A DNA stretch of 35,040 bases from CAYYGL01 sp964471235 (GTDB lineage: Bacteria; Calditrichota; Calditrichia; RBG-13-44-9; J075), in assembly GCA_964471235.1 (NCBI GenBank), contig CAYYGL010000026.1, positions 1 through 35,040 of the forward strand, in the 5' to 3' direction. Shown in pieces: positions 1 to 7,457 of the stretch. Each line of letters starts with the position of its first letter. The first letter of the stretch is position 1. The translations under genes and the position numbers were made by a program. A model generated the notes under the pieces. The model saw nothing but the letters and a program-made list of their open reading frames with translations, was not told the DNA's origin and ran no database searches.

Positions 1-150
1 TTCGGAGCAACGCCCCCCGTCGGGGCAGGAATGACAGCCAGGGGGCTGCTTTTTATGTCATTCCGGCTGTATCCCGCCGCGGCGGGAGGAATGCCGCCAC
101 GAAGTGGCTCCGTTGGAGGAATCTTCTAACATGCAATTTGTCATGCGCCC
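1..150. mobile_element. Right part of a MITE-like fold-back element (copy 1)
   Basis: This non-coding stretch matches 27831-27959 almost base for base: by eye there is one substitution plus a 21-nt insertion here, after position 66. It ends at 132-150 in the same right terminal repeat (TGCAATTTGTCATGCGCCC) that closes the complete copy further right. The inverted motifs GGAATGACA and TGTCATTCC lie inside it. The 21-nt insertion contains a perfect 16-nt palindrome at 72-87. The left end of the element lies outside the window. No coding capacity is seen, so movement would depend on a transposase supplied elsewhere. Confidence 0.8.
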
Positions 151-344
151 GATTTGAAAATGCTTAAGAATAAGATTTTTATGGGGTTGAGTTGATTGTA
201 TTTTTTGCAATTATTGGAAGGGGGCAGATTGCAGATATTGCAATCATTCAAACGTTTTATAGCGTAACAGATTGATATTAATGAGGATATATGGATATTA
301 CCCGTAACCAATTGATAAATATTGACTTGAGGGCTTTCTTCTGT

Positions 345-361
345 TTGGCATACGGGTTGCA
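345..361 (+). promoter_or_regulatory. Sigma-54-like -24/-12 promoter
   Basis: The sequence TTGGCATACGGGTTGCA has GG at 347-348 and GC at 359-360 with exactly 10 nt between them, the spacing that defines RpoN promoters (consensus TGGCAC-N5-TTGC). It ends 34 nt upstream of the first start codon of the small operon, which leaves a leader of roughly 20 nt. The central bases deviate from the consensus ACG. No enhancer-binding-protein gene is visible nearby. The assignment rests on motif and position only. Confidence 0.5.
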
Positions 362-394
362 ATACTATCCAATTCAATTGGGGAACAATGACTT

Positions 395-628
395 ATGGCA
401 AATGAAAATACATTAGTCCGCACCACCATCGAATTGAAACGAGATTTTGATGAACAGCATCAAAGCTATTTCAAACTTATTATAGGAACCGACCCGGATA
501 CCCGAGTAATTATTACCGATTCGAATCTTGAGTCGTTGTTAACAGATCTGCCAAATGTATTATCAACTGTGATTAATTCACAAGTAATCATAGAAACTTT
601 TTCAACCAAGGAGGTAATGATATCGTGA
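395..628 (+). CDS. Hypothetical 77-aa protein, cotranscribed with a pseudo-receiver
   Basis: I do not recognise this family. The product is a small soluble protein without signal peptide, membrane segment or cysteines. Its composition suggests an alternating beta/alpha fold: two strand-like stretches (about residues 24-38) and a helix around 42-58. It starts at ATG 395 behind a weak purine stretch (GGGAAC) and a sigma-54-like promoter. Its stop overlaps the GTG start of the downstream receiver protein by 4 nt, and the Shine-Dalgarno sequence of that gene lies inside this reading frame, so the two are probably translationally coupled. A partner or regulator role for the receiver protein is inference from that coupling alone. 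Confidence 0.65.
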   Translation: MANENTLVRTTIELKRDFDEQHQSYFKLIIGTDPDTRVIITDSNLESLLTDLPNVLSTVINSQVIIETFSTKEVMIS

Positions 629-1005
629 GAGTGTTAGTGTTCGAAACCAGTAAGGACCGAGCCAAATTAATCAGTGATTTATTGGATGATTATCGTTACA
701 AGATCCATGTGAATTATCAGGGAGAACAAGCCCTTGCGGAGATTCGGGAATTAAAGCCTTCGTTAATTATTGTGAATGCGAATGTACGACCGGATTCCGG
801 GTTAGGTCTATTGGAGAAAATCAAACAAGATTCCCGGTTAGAAAAGATTCCGGTAATTTTGATCTCCAACTTTAATTCAACCGAAATCGCAGCAAAGTTG
901 AAGAAATACACCAATGTCGATTATCTGGTGGAGCCGTTTAAGATTAAAAATTTCCGGCATATTGTGGAACGGTGGATTACTTTTCGCAGTCTTTATGTGC
1001 ATTAA
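625..1005 (+). CDS. Receiver-like domain protein lacking the phosphoacceptor Asp
   Basis: The product is a stand-alone 126-aa CheY-like receiver with no output domain. The fold is recognisable: strand beta-1 VLVFET, then LIIVNANVRPDSGLGLLEKI and IPVILISN, ending in a Y-L-V-E-P-F stretch. The key residues are changed. The acidic pair after beta-1 is reduced to E7, the phosphoacceptor Asp is Asn (N51), and the conserved Lys of the K-P-F motif is Glu (E103). The Thr/Ser switch residue appears retained as S81. Phosphorylation through the normal mechanism is therefore unlikely, and it probably acts as a constitutive or protein-binding receiver. The GTG start at 625 follows a strong AAGGAGG at 608-614 and overlaps the upstream stop. 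Family assignment is firm; the partner is unknown. Confidence 0.85.
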   Translation: MRVLVFETSKDRAKLISDLLDDYRYKIHVNYQGEQALAEIRELKPSLIIVNANVRPDSGLGLLEKIKQDSRLEKIPVILISNFNSTEIAAKLKKYTNVDYLVEPFKIKNFRHIVERWITFRSLYVH

Positions 1006-1014
1006 TACCATCGA

Positions 1015-1049
1015 TTCAAAGGATTTGGTGGGTATCTTTGAAATTTTTT
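1015..1049 (+). terminator. Probable rho-independent terminator after the pseudo-receiver
   Basis: TTCAAAGGAT (1015-1024) can pair with ATCTTTGAA (1034-1042) with one bulged G, and six T residues follow at 1044-1049. The stem is AT-rich and weak. Its position just after the receiver stop, and before the converging YhaM-like gene, fits a terminator. Confidence 0.4.
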
Positions 1050-1059
1050 CTGCTGACAA

Positions 1060-2049
1060 CTACTCTTTTTGAGAAGCCTCATCACTGATGGGAAGTGCAT
1101 AAATAAATCGGTCCAGCAGAGGAATATATTTCGACCACTTTTCTCCCGGCAGGATATCGGTTTCCCGAATGCGGCAAATGGCATTCGCATACGCATCCAA
1201 TTGAATTAAATGTTGTAAGACTATTGCCTCCAATGTCATTGGTTGTATCGTTGCCCCTGTGGAAGCAGGTGGGGAGTGGCTTAAAATCAGGTGCAATAAT
1301 TGCTTTTTTAATTCTCCCGGGAATTGATCGATTTGGTCAATTTTCCGGGTGATTATTTCATATCCCATCGTTACATATCCAATCAACCTTCCTTCGTCCG
1401 ATAGGTCAATAAATCCATTTAATGAATATTCAAACACTTTGCCCACATCATGACAAATAATTCCGCATTTCAATAGATCCAGGCTTAATTCCGGGTAATG
1501 TTGCTTTAGAACCTCCGACATATCCAGCATCGATACCACATGTTCCACCAGCCCGCTCAGATAGTTGTGGTGCCATAATTTTCCTGCCGGGGATAAAAAA
1601 TAGGCTTCAGCAAAAGATTGCTCTGCAAAAAGATTGGTTAACAAGATGCTCAGGAATTGATTCTTAATAGAGCGGCGGTGGGTGTTGAAGCGGGCTTTTA
1701 ACTGACCCACATCTTTTTGGGTAGCCGGTAACAGGTCTGCTAAAGAAATCCCATCTTCCGGGGTTGCCTTGCGAAGTTTAAGAATTTTTAATTCCCGGGT
1801 GTCCCTATATTTTTGAACAACCGCTTTTATCTTGACAATACTTCCTTTTGGCGCCAGTGTGGAGGTCTCCCGGGGATGCTCCCAAATTCTTGCTTTTAGC
1901 CGTCCGCTTTTATCACCAAGTTCAAGCAATAGATATGGCTCACCGTTTTGCTTGAGTTTAATTTCATTGCTCCGTACCACACAAAAGGTGACAACTTGCT
2001 GCCCCGGGGAAACAGACTTGATACCGGTTAATTTGGGTCTCTTCTCCAT
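1060..2049 (-). CDS. YhaM-type OB-fold/HD-domain 3'-5' exoribonuclease-like protein
   Basis: The 329-aa product has the two-part layout of the YhaM/CbfA family. An N-terminal OB-fold nucleic-acid-binding domain (about residues 15-95, with LKARIWEHP and the VVQKYRD turn) is followed by an HD metal-dependent hydrolase domain (about 155-290). Metal-binding candidates are H160/H161, H170, the H200-D201 pair in CHDVGK, H258 and D285. Family members degrade single-stranded RNA or DNA 3'-5' in the cytoplasm, and their usual length of about 310-330 aa matches. The gene is divergent from the YfcE-like phosphoesterase and converges with the receiver gene. A more general HD phosphohydrolase is possible, but the OB-HD pairing makes the YhaM call strong. 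Confidence 0.85.
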   Translation of the reverse strand: MEKRPKLTGIKSVSPGQQVVTFCVVRSNEIKLKQNGEPYLLLELGDKSGRLKARIWEHPRETSTLAPKGSIVKIKAVVQKYRDTRELKILKLRKATPEDGISLADLLPATQKDVGQLKARFNTHRRSIKNQFLSILLTNLFAEQSFAEAYFLSPAGKLWHHNYLSGLVEHVVSMLDMSEVLKQHYPELSLDLLKCGIICHDVGKVFEYSLNGFIDLSDEGRLIGYVTMGYEIITRKIDQIDQFPGELKKQLLHLILSHSPPASTGATIQPMTLEAIVLQHLIQLDAYANAICRIRETDILPGEKWSKYIPLLDRFIYALPISDEASQKE

Positions 2050-2127
2050 ATTAACAGCAATGCTTTTTGATTTCCATGGGAATGTTTAAATTTACGGAAA
2101 AAGAGAAATAATATCAAAAGGAATATA

Positions 2128-2604
2128 ATGAAAACAGGGATCATATCGGATACCCATCATTACCTGAACCCCCTTGTTTTGAAAGTTTTTCACGGAGTCG
2201 ATCTTGTTTTACATGGAGGCGATGTGGGGAGCGAGGAAATTTTATTGCAATTAAGAACCATTGCGCCGGTAATCGCTGTAAAGGGGAATATGGATAATGA
2301 AGCCTCGTTAAAGGCACTGCCTCTAAGATGTCAAATAGAAGTTGAAGACAAGCGTATTTTTATCACTCATGATATCGGAAACATAGCGGTTTTTCATCAA
2401 AAGGTGCTGGCAGGAAGGATTCGTCCTGAACCGGATATCGTTGTTTTCGGACACACCCATCAGGCATTCTACAAACAATTGGGAAAGGTCGTATATATAA
2501 ATCCCGGGAGCGCCACTTCGTCCCGGGATTCCAGAAAACCTTCGGTCGTTTTATTGGATATTTCTCCGGAAGGGGAAATCGCTTATCAATTGATTGAGCT
2601 GTGA
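2128..2604 (+). CDS. YfcE/MJ0936-family metallophosphoesterase
   Basis: This 158-aa calcineurin-like phosphoesterase belongs to the short YfcE/MJ0936 group, two-metal enzymes that hydrolyse phosphodiesters. All metal-binding motifs are present: D8 and H10 in SDTH, D32 in GGD, N54 in GNMDNE, H81 in THD, and H109/H111 in GHTH. The C-terminal INPGSAT signature of the group is also present. Length is typical (150-185 aa). The ATG at 2128 follows an AAAAGGA ribosome-binding site. It is divergent from the YhaM-like gene with about 78 nt between starts, and its end converges on the small zinc-ribbon gene with 13 nt between stops. The physiological substrate cannot be read from sequence. Confidence 0.9.
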   Translation: MKTGIISDTHHYLNPLVLKVFHGVDLVLHGGDVGSEEILLQLRTIAPVIAVKGNMDNEASLKALPLRCQIEVEDKRIFITHDIGNIAVFHQKVLAGRIRPEPDIVVFGHTHQAFYKQLGKVVYINPGSATSSRDSRKPSVVLLDISPEGEIAYQLIEL

Positions 2605-2617
2605 AAGACAGACCCGT

Positions 2618-2812
2618 TTAGCTATAAACTTCCTTTTCGTTACACTGGCAAACCTTCAGATTCATGGTTGCATATTTCCAGCTTTGGCGTTCCTCAGAAT
2701 AATAAGATTCTACTTTTCTCAGGAATGTGTAGGCATTGCCACATTGGGGGCAAATTTCCCCGGTGCGTTGCTGTTTGGCAATTTTGGACGCAAAATCTTG
2801 TTTTTTCGCCAT
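2618..2812 (-). CDS. Small zinc-ribbon protein (64 aa), unknown function
   Basis: The product has one CxxC knuckle (C21-P-Q-C24) and a late C-x-C pair (C55, C57), a spacing compatible with a four-cysteine zinc ribbon. The N-terminus is lysine-rich and basic. I do not recognise a named family. It looks real: a strong AAAAGGAG Shine-Dalgarno sits about 10 nt before the ATG, and it follows the GAF/GGDEF-like gene in the same direction with only 26 nt between them. Cotranscription with the membrane GAF protein is likely. Role, and whether it binds nucleic acid or protein, are unknown. Confidence 0.65.
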   Translation of the reverse strand: MAKKQDFASKIAKQQRTGEICPQCGNAYTFLRKVESYYSEERQSWKYATMNLKVCQCNEKEVYS

Positions 2813-2838
2813 AATGCAGTACTCCTTTTAGATTAAAT

Positions 2839-4563
2839 TTATTCCAAACCTTGATATATCTCGACAATGTTAAAGCCCCTGGCTTCGGATTTTCTCAGGG
2901 CGTTTTGAGCATTCTCGAGCAACAGCGGTTCCTCACTGCCCATTTCGGGGAATTGTACCACCCCGACATTTACATAAAGCTCCTCCACAAATCCATTCGC
3001 CCAGGCTTTTTTCTCCGAAATTTCTCCCAAAACCCTTCGAATTTCCGGGAGGATTTCTTTTAACTTTTTCTCCACACGGATAATCGCAAAGGTCATATCC
3101 GAAAACCGAAAAATATAATCTGTTGGTTGGAGGTTTGGCAACAAAAAAGAAACAAATTCATTTAATAATTGATTCTTCAGTTCATTGTCCAACTCCGCTT
3201 GATTGGGGTTCAGTTTACAAAGTTGCAAAACGAAACGCTTATCAAATTCTCGGGAGCGGGAAATTTCTTTTTTTAACTCCGAGAGAAATGCCCGGGCATT
3301 GCCCAGTTGCGTGTCAGGATCAATCAGGTTTCGGGATTCCAGTTGCTCCACGATGGTTGCCTTTTCCAGGAACGCCGCCACCTGGTAAGAGATGGTTTCC
3401 AATATCTTCTTGTGTTGTTCTGTAAAGGAATTTGCTTGTTTGCTTTCCAGGGCAATTACCAGACGAACCTGGTCTTCCCTTGCCACCGGCACCGCCAGAA
3501 ATGATTTCATCTCCTGGTCCAGTTTTTCACTTAACAAAAACCGGGGAATATAATTTTCCTTAGTGGAAAAATCTTCTACCAGCATAGATTGGTTCTTTCG
3601 CAAAACCCACCCCACAATGCCTTCATTGTCCGGAAATTCCTCGTTGACCGATAAGGATGCCGGTGCACCCTGCACGTAAAGGACTTTCCCCCCGTTCTCA
3701 TTTTTTCTACCGGAGATCACCACCCGGTCCGCTCCAAAAGTGGATTGTAACTCATCCCCTAAAAATCGAAACAGGTCGGTAGTTTGCTGAATCTCTAATA
3801 ATCGTTTGCTAAATTGAGATAGAAATTGAGTCGTCCAATTTTTGGTTTCATACTCGTATAACTTGTTACTGCTTGCCAGTTGGATGCTTAACACATCACA
3901 TAAGCGTTCTAAAATCTTCTGGTCTTCATCGCTAAAAGATTGCTCGACTTCCGAATCCACACACATGATGCCAATTAAGTAATCATCAAAAAATAAGGGA
4001 ACGCCTAAAAAAGAACGAACAGGATTGGTGGCAGTTTGATAATAGGGGAGCAAATGTTCACTCTCCGGTAAATGATTTTCTAAAAGGGGTTTTCGGCTTT
4101 TCAGAATCAGCCCCGGTAACCCCTCATTGAGATTAAAAAAACTCTCCCGGGTAAAGGAGTCTTCCCAGTCAGTATGTTTGGCACGTATGTAGAATTTCCT
4201 TTTATAGACGTTTACTAACAACAACACTACGGAATTGGCAACCAGTATTTGTTTTGCCAGAGGTAAAAAAGTTTCCAGAAAAAGGTTAAAATGTCTCTCG
4301 ATATCTTCTTCCGAATTGAGGAGCAGGGTGCTGTTAGGGGGGGAAATTACCGGCTCCTGAAAAGAAGCTTCTTCCATTCTGTCGGTTTCATCATCCAAAG
4401 CCAATGGAGAACGCTTAAGAAAATACATGATTCCACCGGCGAGTACGATAAAAATGATTATTTTTAAAAAGAAGAAAAAAACACTATTTGGCAGAAAACC
4501 GATCAATAATACCAATAATAAAACAACCGGCGGAAGCATTCGTTTGAGTTGCTGGTCATTCAA
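2839..4563 (-). CDS. Membrane-anchored tandem-GAF protein with degenerate GGDEF domain
   Basis: The 574-aa product has two N-terminal membrane segments (about residues 10-25 and 28-48), then two GAF sensor domains (about 85-235 and 250-400), then a GGDEF-like domain (about 410-572). The GGDEF domain keeps the entry motif DPDTQLGNARAF (415-426). The catalytic loop is S488-D-M-T-F492 where active enzymes have GG[DE]EF, so diguanylate cyclase activity is unlikely. The GAF1 segment FLGVPLFFDDYLIGIMCVDS is a good match to GAF consensus. The protein is probably a membrane-tethered ligand- or redox-sensing scaffold, possibly binding GTP or c-di-GMP. It is followed in the same direction by the small zinc-ribbon gene. 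Confidence 0.8.
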   Translation of the reverse strand: MNDQQLKRMLPPVVLLLVLLIGFLPNSVFFFFLKIIIFIVLAGGIMYFLKRSPLALDDETDRMEEASFQEPVISPPNSTLLLNSEEDIERHFNLFLETFLPLAKQILVANSVVLLLVNVYKRKFYIRAKHTDWEDSFTRESFFNLNEGLPGLILKSRKPLLENHLPESEHLLPYYQTATNPVRSFLGVPLFFDDYLIGIMCVDSEVEQSFSDEDQKILERLCDVLSIQLASSNKLYEYETKNWTTQFLSQFSKRLLEIQQTTDLFRFLGDELQSTFGADRVVISGRKNENGGKVLYVQGAPASLSVNEEFPDNEGIVGWVLRKNQSMLVEDFSTKENYIPRFLLSEKLDQEMKSFLAVPVAREDQVRLVIALESKQANSFTEQHKKILETISYQVAAFLEKATIVEQLESRNLIDPDTQLGNARAFLSELKKEISRSREFDKRFVLQLCKLNPNQAELDNELKNQLLNEFVSFLLPNLQPTDYIFRFSDMTFAIIRVEKKLKEILPEIRRVLGEISEKKAWANGFVEELYVNVGVVQFPEMGSEEPLLLENAQNALRKSEARGFNIVEIYQGLE

Positions 4564-4594
4564 AATTTATCCTCACTCCCTTTAACTGTTAATC

Positions 4595-4625
4595 ATAATA
4601 CTCGTGTCCCGGGTAAACAAGTCAA
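4595..4625 (-). promoter_or_regulatory. Possible sigma-70 promoter for the GAF/GGDEF-like gene
   Basis: On the minus strand TTGACT (4625-4620) and TATTAT (4600-4595) each match five of six consensus bases. The 19-nt spacer is longer than optimal. The site lies about 30 nt upstream of the start at 4563. Support is motif-only. Confidence 0.3.
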
Positions 4626-4743
4626 AATTTTTACTTCTAACGATAGAATTTTGGAGTAGTACAGAATTTGAAGGCACAATATACAACAATAATGTGTGAT
4701 TTGCCTGTGGAATTTCAAATTAGGAGGGTTAACCAAATGATCA

Positions 4744-4763
4744 TATTCCCGATTTCGGGAATA
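4744..4763. promoter_or_regulatory. 20-nt palindrome, operator-like
   Basis: TATTCCCGA (4744-4752) and TCGGGAATA (4755-4763) form a perfect 9-bp inverted repeat around TT. The arm length and short centre suit a dimeric regulator binding site better than a terminator. It lies about 120 nt upstream of the possible promoter of the GAF gene and downstream of the anti-sigma gene. No second copy was noticed in the window. Confidence 0.35.
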
Positions 4764-4925
4764 AAGTGGCAACAATACTCACCGTTTATTTTCCCCTCCC
4801 AAAATTTTACCGAGATGTCCTGAATGGCAAATACACCGAAACGTGTCCAAACCCCCGTACCACCAACTATTCCGAAGGGGGGTGGATTTAAGGAGAATCG
4901 ACAAATTCCACTGCGTTAGGCAAGG

Positions 4926-5489
4926 TTATTGAGATGCCTTATCGTTGACCAGTTGTATGTTCTCTTGAAAGCGCTTGTCCGTCGGTTTTTTAAGGGAGTC
5001 GGATTCATCGGTAGCGACCGCTGCCGCAGGTTGAACGGTTTCCTGTTGAATTTGCTGAGCTGCCGGAGTTAACGTGGTGCCGGTAGCACTCTCCCCGGGT
5101 AACCCGGGTGTTAAACTGGATTGTTGCGGTTTTATGATGCTGTTCTCGGTAGAGGGCATGTCAAGAATAAATACCACCGCCACCAACAACACAACCATTA
5201 CTGCGGCGATTGCCGGTACTTTCCAATCTACTTGTTTGAAGGGGAAATTAAAAAAACGGTGCCTGGCATGGCGTTGAATCCGCAAGTGAAGCTGCTGTTC
5301 AAACTCCGGAGAAGTGGTGATTTGGGGCAAATGATGGAGCACCTCTTGAACAGCTCTTAAGCGCAGGACTGTCTCCTTGCACGCGGGACATTGGGTAAGA
5401 TGGTTCTCGATGCTACGACGAGATTCGGGAGCCAATTCTCCGTCAATATAGCTGGAATAGCTATACCTGAGTTTGTCACATTCGTTCAT
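4926..5489 (-). CDS. Anti-sigma factor with zinc-binding N-terminus
   Basis: The 187-aa product begins with a zf-HC2/ZAS module: C4, then H30-x3-C34-x2-C37 (NHLTQCPAC). One membrane segment (about 91-110) and a Pro/Thr/Gln-rich extracytoplasmic tail follow. Such proteins hold an ECF sigma factor at the membrane until a signal releases it. It lies directly behind the ECF sigma gene, 22 nt after its stop, as usual for a cognate pair. I chose the ATG at 5489 because GGAG sits 7 nt upstream. An upstream in-frame start at 5534 would add 15 residues, overlap the sigma gene and place the C4 motif internally. Length with the chosen start is typical. Confidence 0.85.
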   Translation of the reverse strand: MNECDKLRYSYSSYIDGELAPESRRSIENHLTQCPACKETVLRLRAVQEVLHHLPQITTSPEFEQQLHLRIQRHARHRFFNFPFKQVDWKVPAIAAVMVVLLVAVVFILDMPSTENSIIKPQQSSLTPGLPGESATGTTLTPAAQQIQQETVQPAAAVATDESDSLKKPTDKRFQENIQLVNDKASQ

Positions 5490-5511
5490 AGGCAAACTCC
5501 GTCCTTTCGGG

Positions 5512-6120
5512 TTATGTGTTGCTGCTCGGTTCACTTTCCAATAAAAATTTTAAGTCTTCTTGTAGTTTCAATCGCCCTCGGTTCACTCGCGACTTAACCG
5601 TCCCGAGTGGAATGTTTAGAATCTGACTGATTTCTTCATAGGAAAACCCCTGAACATCCCGGAGAAGGATGACTTCTTTAAACTTTGAGGGTAACTTATC
5701 AATTGCTTTTTGGATAATATCATCTTTGAGGCTGCCATCCACCTTTTGTTCCGGAGTCTGGTCCATATCCGGGATGTCATAATCCCGCTCTTCATTGACG
5801 AAATTGCTGACACTGAATACCTTGCGCCGTTTGCGGCGGCGGAGTTCGGTTTTGGCAAGGTTGCCGGCAATGGTATATACCCATGTGGAAAATTTGGCAA
5901 TTTCCTTGTAGTAATGTTTGTTCTTAAACACCCGAAGGAACGTCTCTTGAACAATGTCTTCAGCATCAACCCGGTTTCCGACAAATCGATATACATAATT
6001 CAACAATTGATCCTTGTAGCGTCTGACTAAAACATCAAATGCCTGAACATCACCCTGCTGGAATCGGGCAATTAACGTCTCATCGGTTACTTTATCGTCT
6101 TGACCAACTTTTTTCTTCAT
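5512..6120 (-). CDS. ECF-type RNA polymerase sigma factor
   Basis: The 202-aa product has sigma-70 region 2 (about residues 20-90, with the RFVGNRVDAEDIVQETFLRV core that contacts the -10 element and core polymerase). A short linker leads to region 4 (about 135-190), with LPSKFKEVILLRD and the helix-turn-helix ISQILNIPLGTVKSRVNRGR. Regions 1 and 3 are absent, which defines the ECF class (SigW/RpoE group). The zinc-binding anti-sigma gene follows at once, and holA lies 36 nt upstream in the same direction, so all three may share a transcript. The regulon is unknown. I could not identify an autoregulatory promoter by eye. Confidence 0.93.
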   Translation of the reverse strand: MKKKVGQDDKVTDETLIARFQQGDVQAFDVLVRRYKDQLLNYVYRFVGNRVDAEDIVQETFLRVFKNKHYYKEIAKFSTWVYTIAGNLAKTELRRRKRRKVFSVSNFVNEERDYDIPDMDQTPEQKVDGSLKDDIIQKAIDKLPSKFKEVILLRDVQGFSYEEISQILNIPLGTVKSRVNRGRLKLQEDLKFLLESEPSSNT

Positions 6121-6156
6121 CTTATAAAATTATGTCAGTTTAACCTATTTTATTTC

Positions 6157-7194
6157 TCAAATTTCCAATTTATTTAATTCAACGCAATTAGTCAACTTAA
6201 GAATTAACCGGTCTAATACTATCTCCGGATTCATCTGAGAAGATTTTAAAGTCCAGTCCGCTTCGGACAACAATTCCATGGCTTTTTTCAGGTGTTCCGA
6301 ACGCCACTTCAGCAAATCCTTTTTGTATTCCGCAAAATGTTTGGAATACAAATTTAATTTGGTCTGAATTTCCCGATCGTTTTTTTCTCCGCTGGCGTAA
6401 TATCCCCGAATTTTCCACAAAATGGTCAAATGCCGGAACAGCAGGGAGAGGATAACCATGGGGTTTTCGCCCTTTTCCAGCAATTGATGCAAAATGTATA
6501 ATGATTTGGGTTGATCGTGCCCGGCAATGGCGCGGGTTAATTCAAAGACATCGTGAACCGCATACGCGCCGGCGATCTGCTCAATATGCTGCGGTTTGAT
6601 CTCCGCTTCATCAACATAGTAATTGGCAACCTGGGCGATTTCGGTCTTTAGTTCATACACCTGCTCGCCAACTAAGTATATCAAGGTGCGAATGGCTTCA
6701 TCATTAATCTTTTTACCATAGGTACTAAATTCTTCCCGAACAAATTGCTGTAATTCCGCATTCCGCAACGGCATGATCCTCACCACCGTCGCTTTTTTTG
6801 TTAACGGTTGGTATTTTTTCTGGGAGATGGAGTGGGTTCTGGCACTCAGGATCAAACAAATGTCCGGATTGGGAGCGGAGAGTTGTTTGCTGAGCAATGT
6901 GATTTTGGGCTGCCGAAGTTGCTGAATATCCTTGTACAGAATCACTTTTTTTTCGGAAAACAACCCGGAACCGGCAGCAAGGGAAAATATTTCCTCCGGG
7001 GAGGTATCCGAAGCATAGCGGATGTAATAATTGATCTCTTTTTGAACTGTTCCCACAAACTGTTTTACGATTTCCGATATCAAGGTATCGATCAGATAGG
7101 ATTCCTCACCAAAGATCACATAAACCGGATCAATCTGCCCCTTTTGAACCCGGTTCAGCACCGGACGATAGTATTGTATTTCGGGTTTTGCCAT
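6157..7194 (-). CDS. holA: DNA polymerase III subunit delta
   Basis: The 345-aa product matches HolA in length and architecture. This subunit opens the beta clamp in the clamp-loader complex. It begins with the diagnostic PVYVIFGEESYLIDTLISEI stretch (about residues 23-42) that opens the AAA+-like fold, where Walker motifs are naturally degenerate. It continues through the DICLILSAR strand, a helical middle domain with VYELKTEIAQVANYY, and the C-terminal collar domain ending in NPEIVLDRLILKL. It lies upstream of the ECF sigma gene in the same direction. No truncation is seen. Confidence 0.93.
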   Translation of the reverse strand: MAKPEIQYYRPVLNRVQKGQIDPVYVIFGEESYLIDTLISEIVKQFVGTVQKEINYYIRYASDTSPEEIFSLAAGSGLFSEKKVILYKDIQQLRQPKITLLSKQLSAPNPDICLILSARTHSISQKKYQPLTKKATVVRIMPLRNAELQQFVREEFSTYGKKINDEAIRTLIYLVGEQVYELKTEIAQVANYYVDEAEIKPQHIEQIAGAYAVHDVFELTRAIAGHDQPKSLYILHQLLEKGENPMVILSLLFRHLTILWKIRGYYASGEKNDREIQTKLNLYSKHFAEYKKDLLKWRSEHLKKAMELLSEADWTLKSSQMNPEIVLDRLILKLTNCVELNKLEI

Positions 7195-7345
7195 AGTTGT
7201 GTTTTTACATTTGTGATCTGCAAATTGTCATTCACTCTGACTGGGGAGGGATAGGGGGTGCTTTTGGCGCGTCTACTATCAGCCGATTCCCCAAAATCTA
7301 CAATATGTTGCGTATCAAACGGAAGTCGGAGAAATCTCGCTCACT

Positions 7346-7456
7346 TTAATCACTTTTTTCTGCCTTTTGCTCATGCCGGTAAGCACGGTTGGCAAAGTAA
7401 AGAAATCCTCCCCAGGTAATTCCCAGGATCACGATCATTGATATAATGGTGGTCAT
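7346..7456 (-). CDS. MetS-like small subunit of the NSS transporter (36 aa)
   Basis: This very short gene starts with ATG at 7456, one nucleotide after the TGA stop of the NSS transporter, and stops with TAA at 7348-7346. The 36-aa product has one hydrophobic helix (about residues 4-22, IISMIVILGITWGGFLYF) followed by a charged tail ending in KAEKSD. The layout and the GITWGG stretch resemble MetS, the small membrane subunit required by the NSS-family methionine/alanine importer MetPS of Corynebacterium. The near-zero spacing implies translational coupling. It is easily missed because of its length. Confidence 0.72.
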   Translation of the reverse strand: MTTIISMIVILGITWGGFLYFANRAYRHEQKAEKSD

Positions 7457-7457
7457 C

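Larger units (their letters stand above)
4564..4925. other. Intergenic gap between the anti-sigma and GAF genes
   Basis: This 362-nt gap holds the possible promoter and the palindrome listed separately. I see no credible coding sequence: the only longer reading frame lacks an ATG start and a ribosome-binding site. No repeat of the dispersed family is visible here. Confidence 0.5.

Noticed and set aside
4593..4775. 60-aa minus-strand open frame in the gap upstream of the GAF gene
   Set aside because: It begins with TTG, has no Shine-Dalgarno, runs across the palindrome and shows no domain-like pattern.
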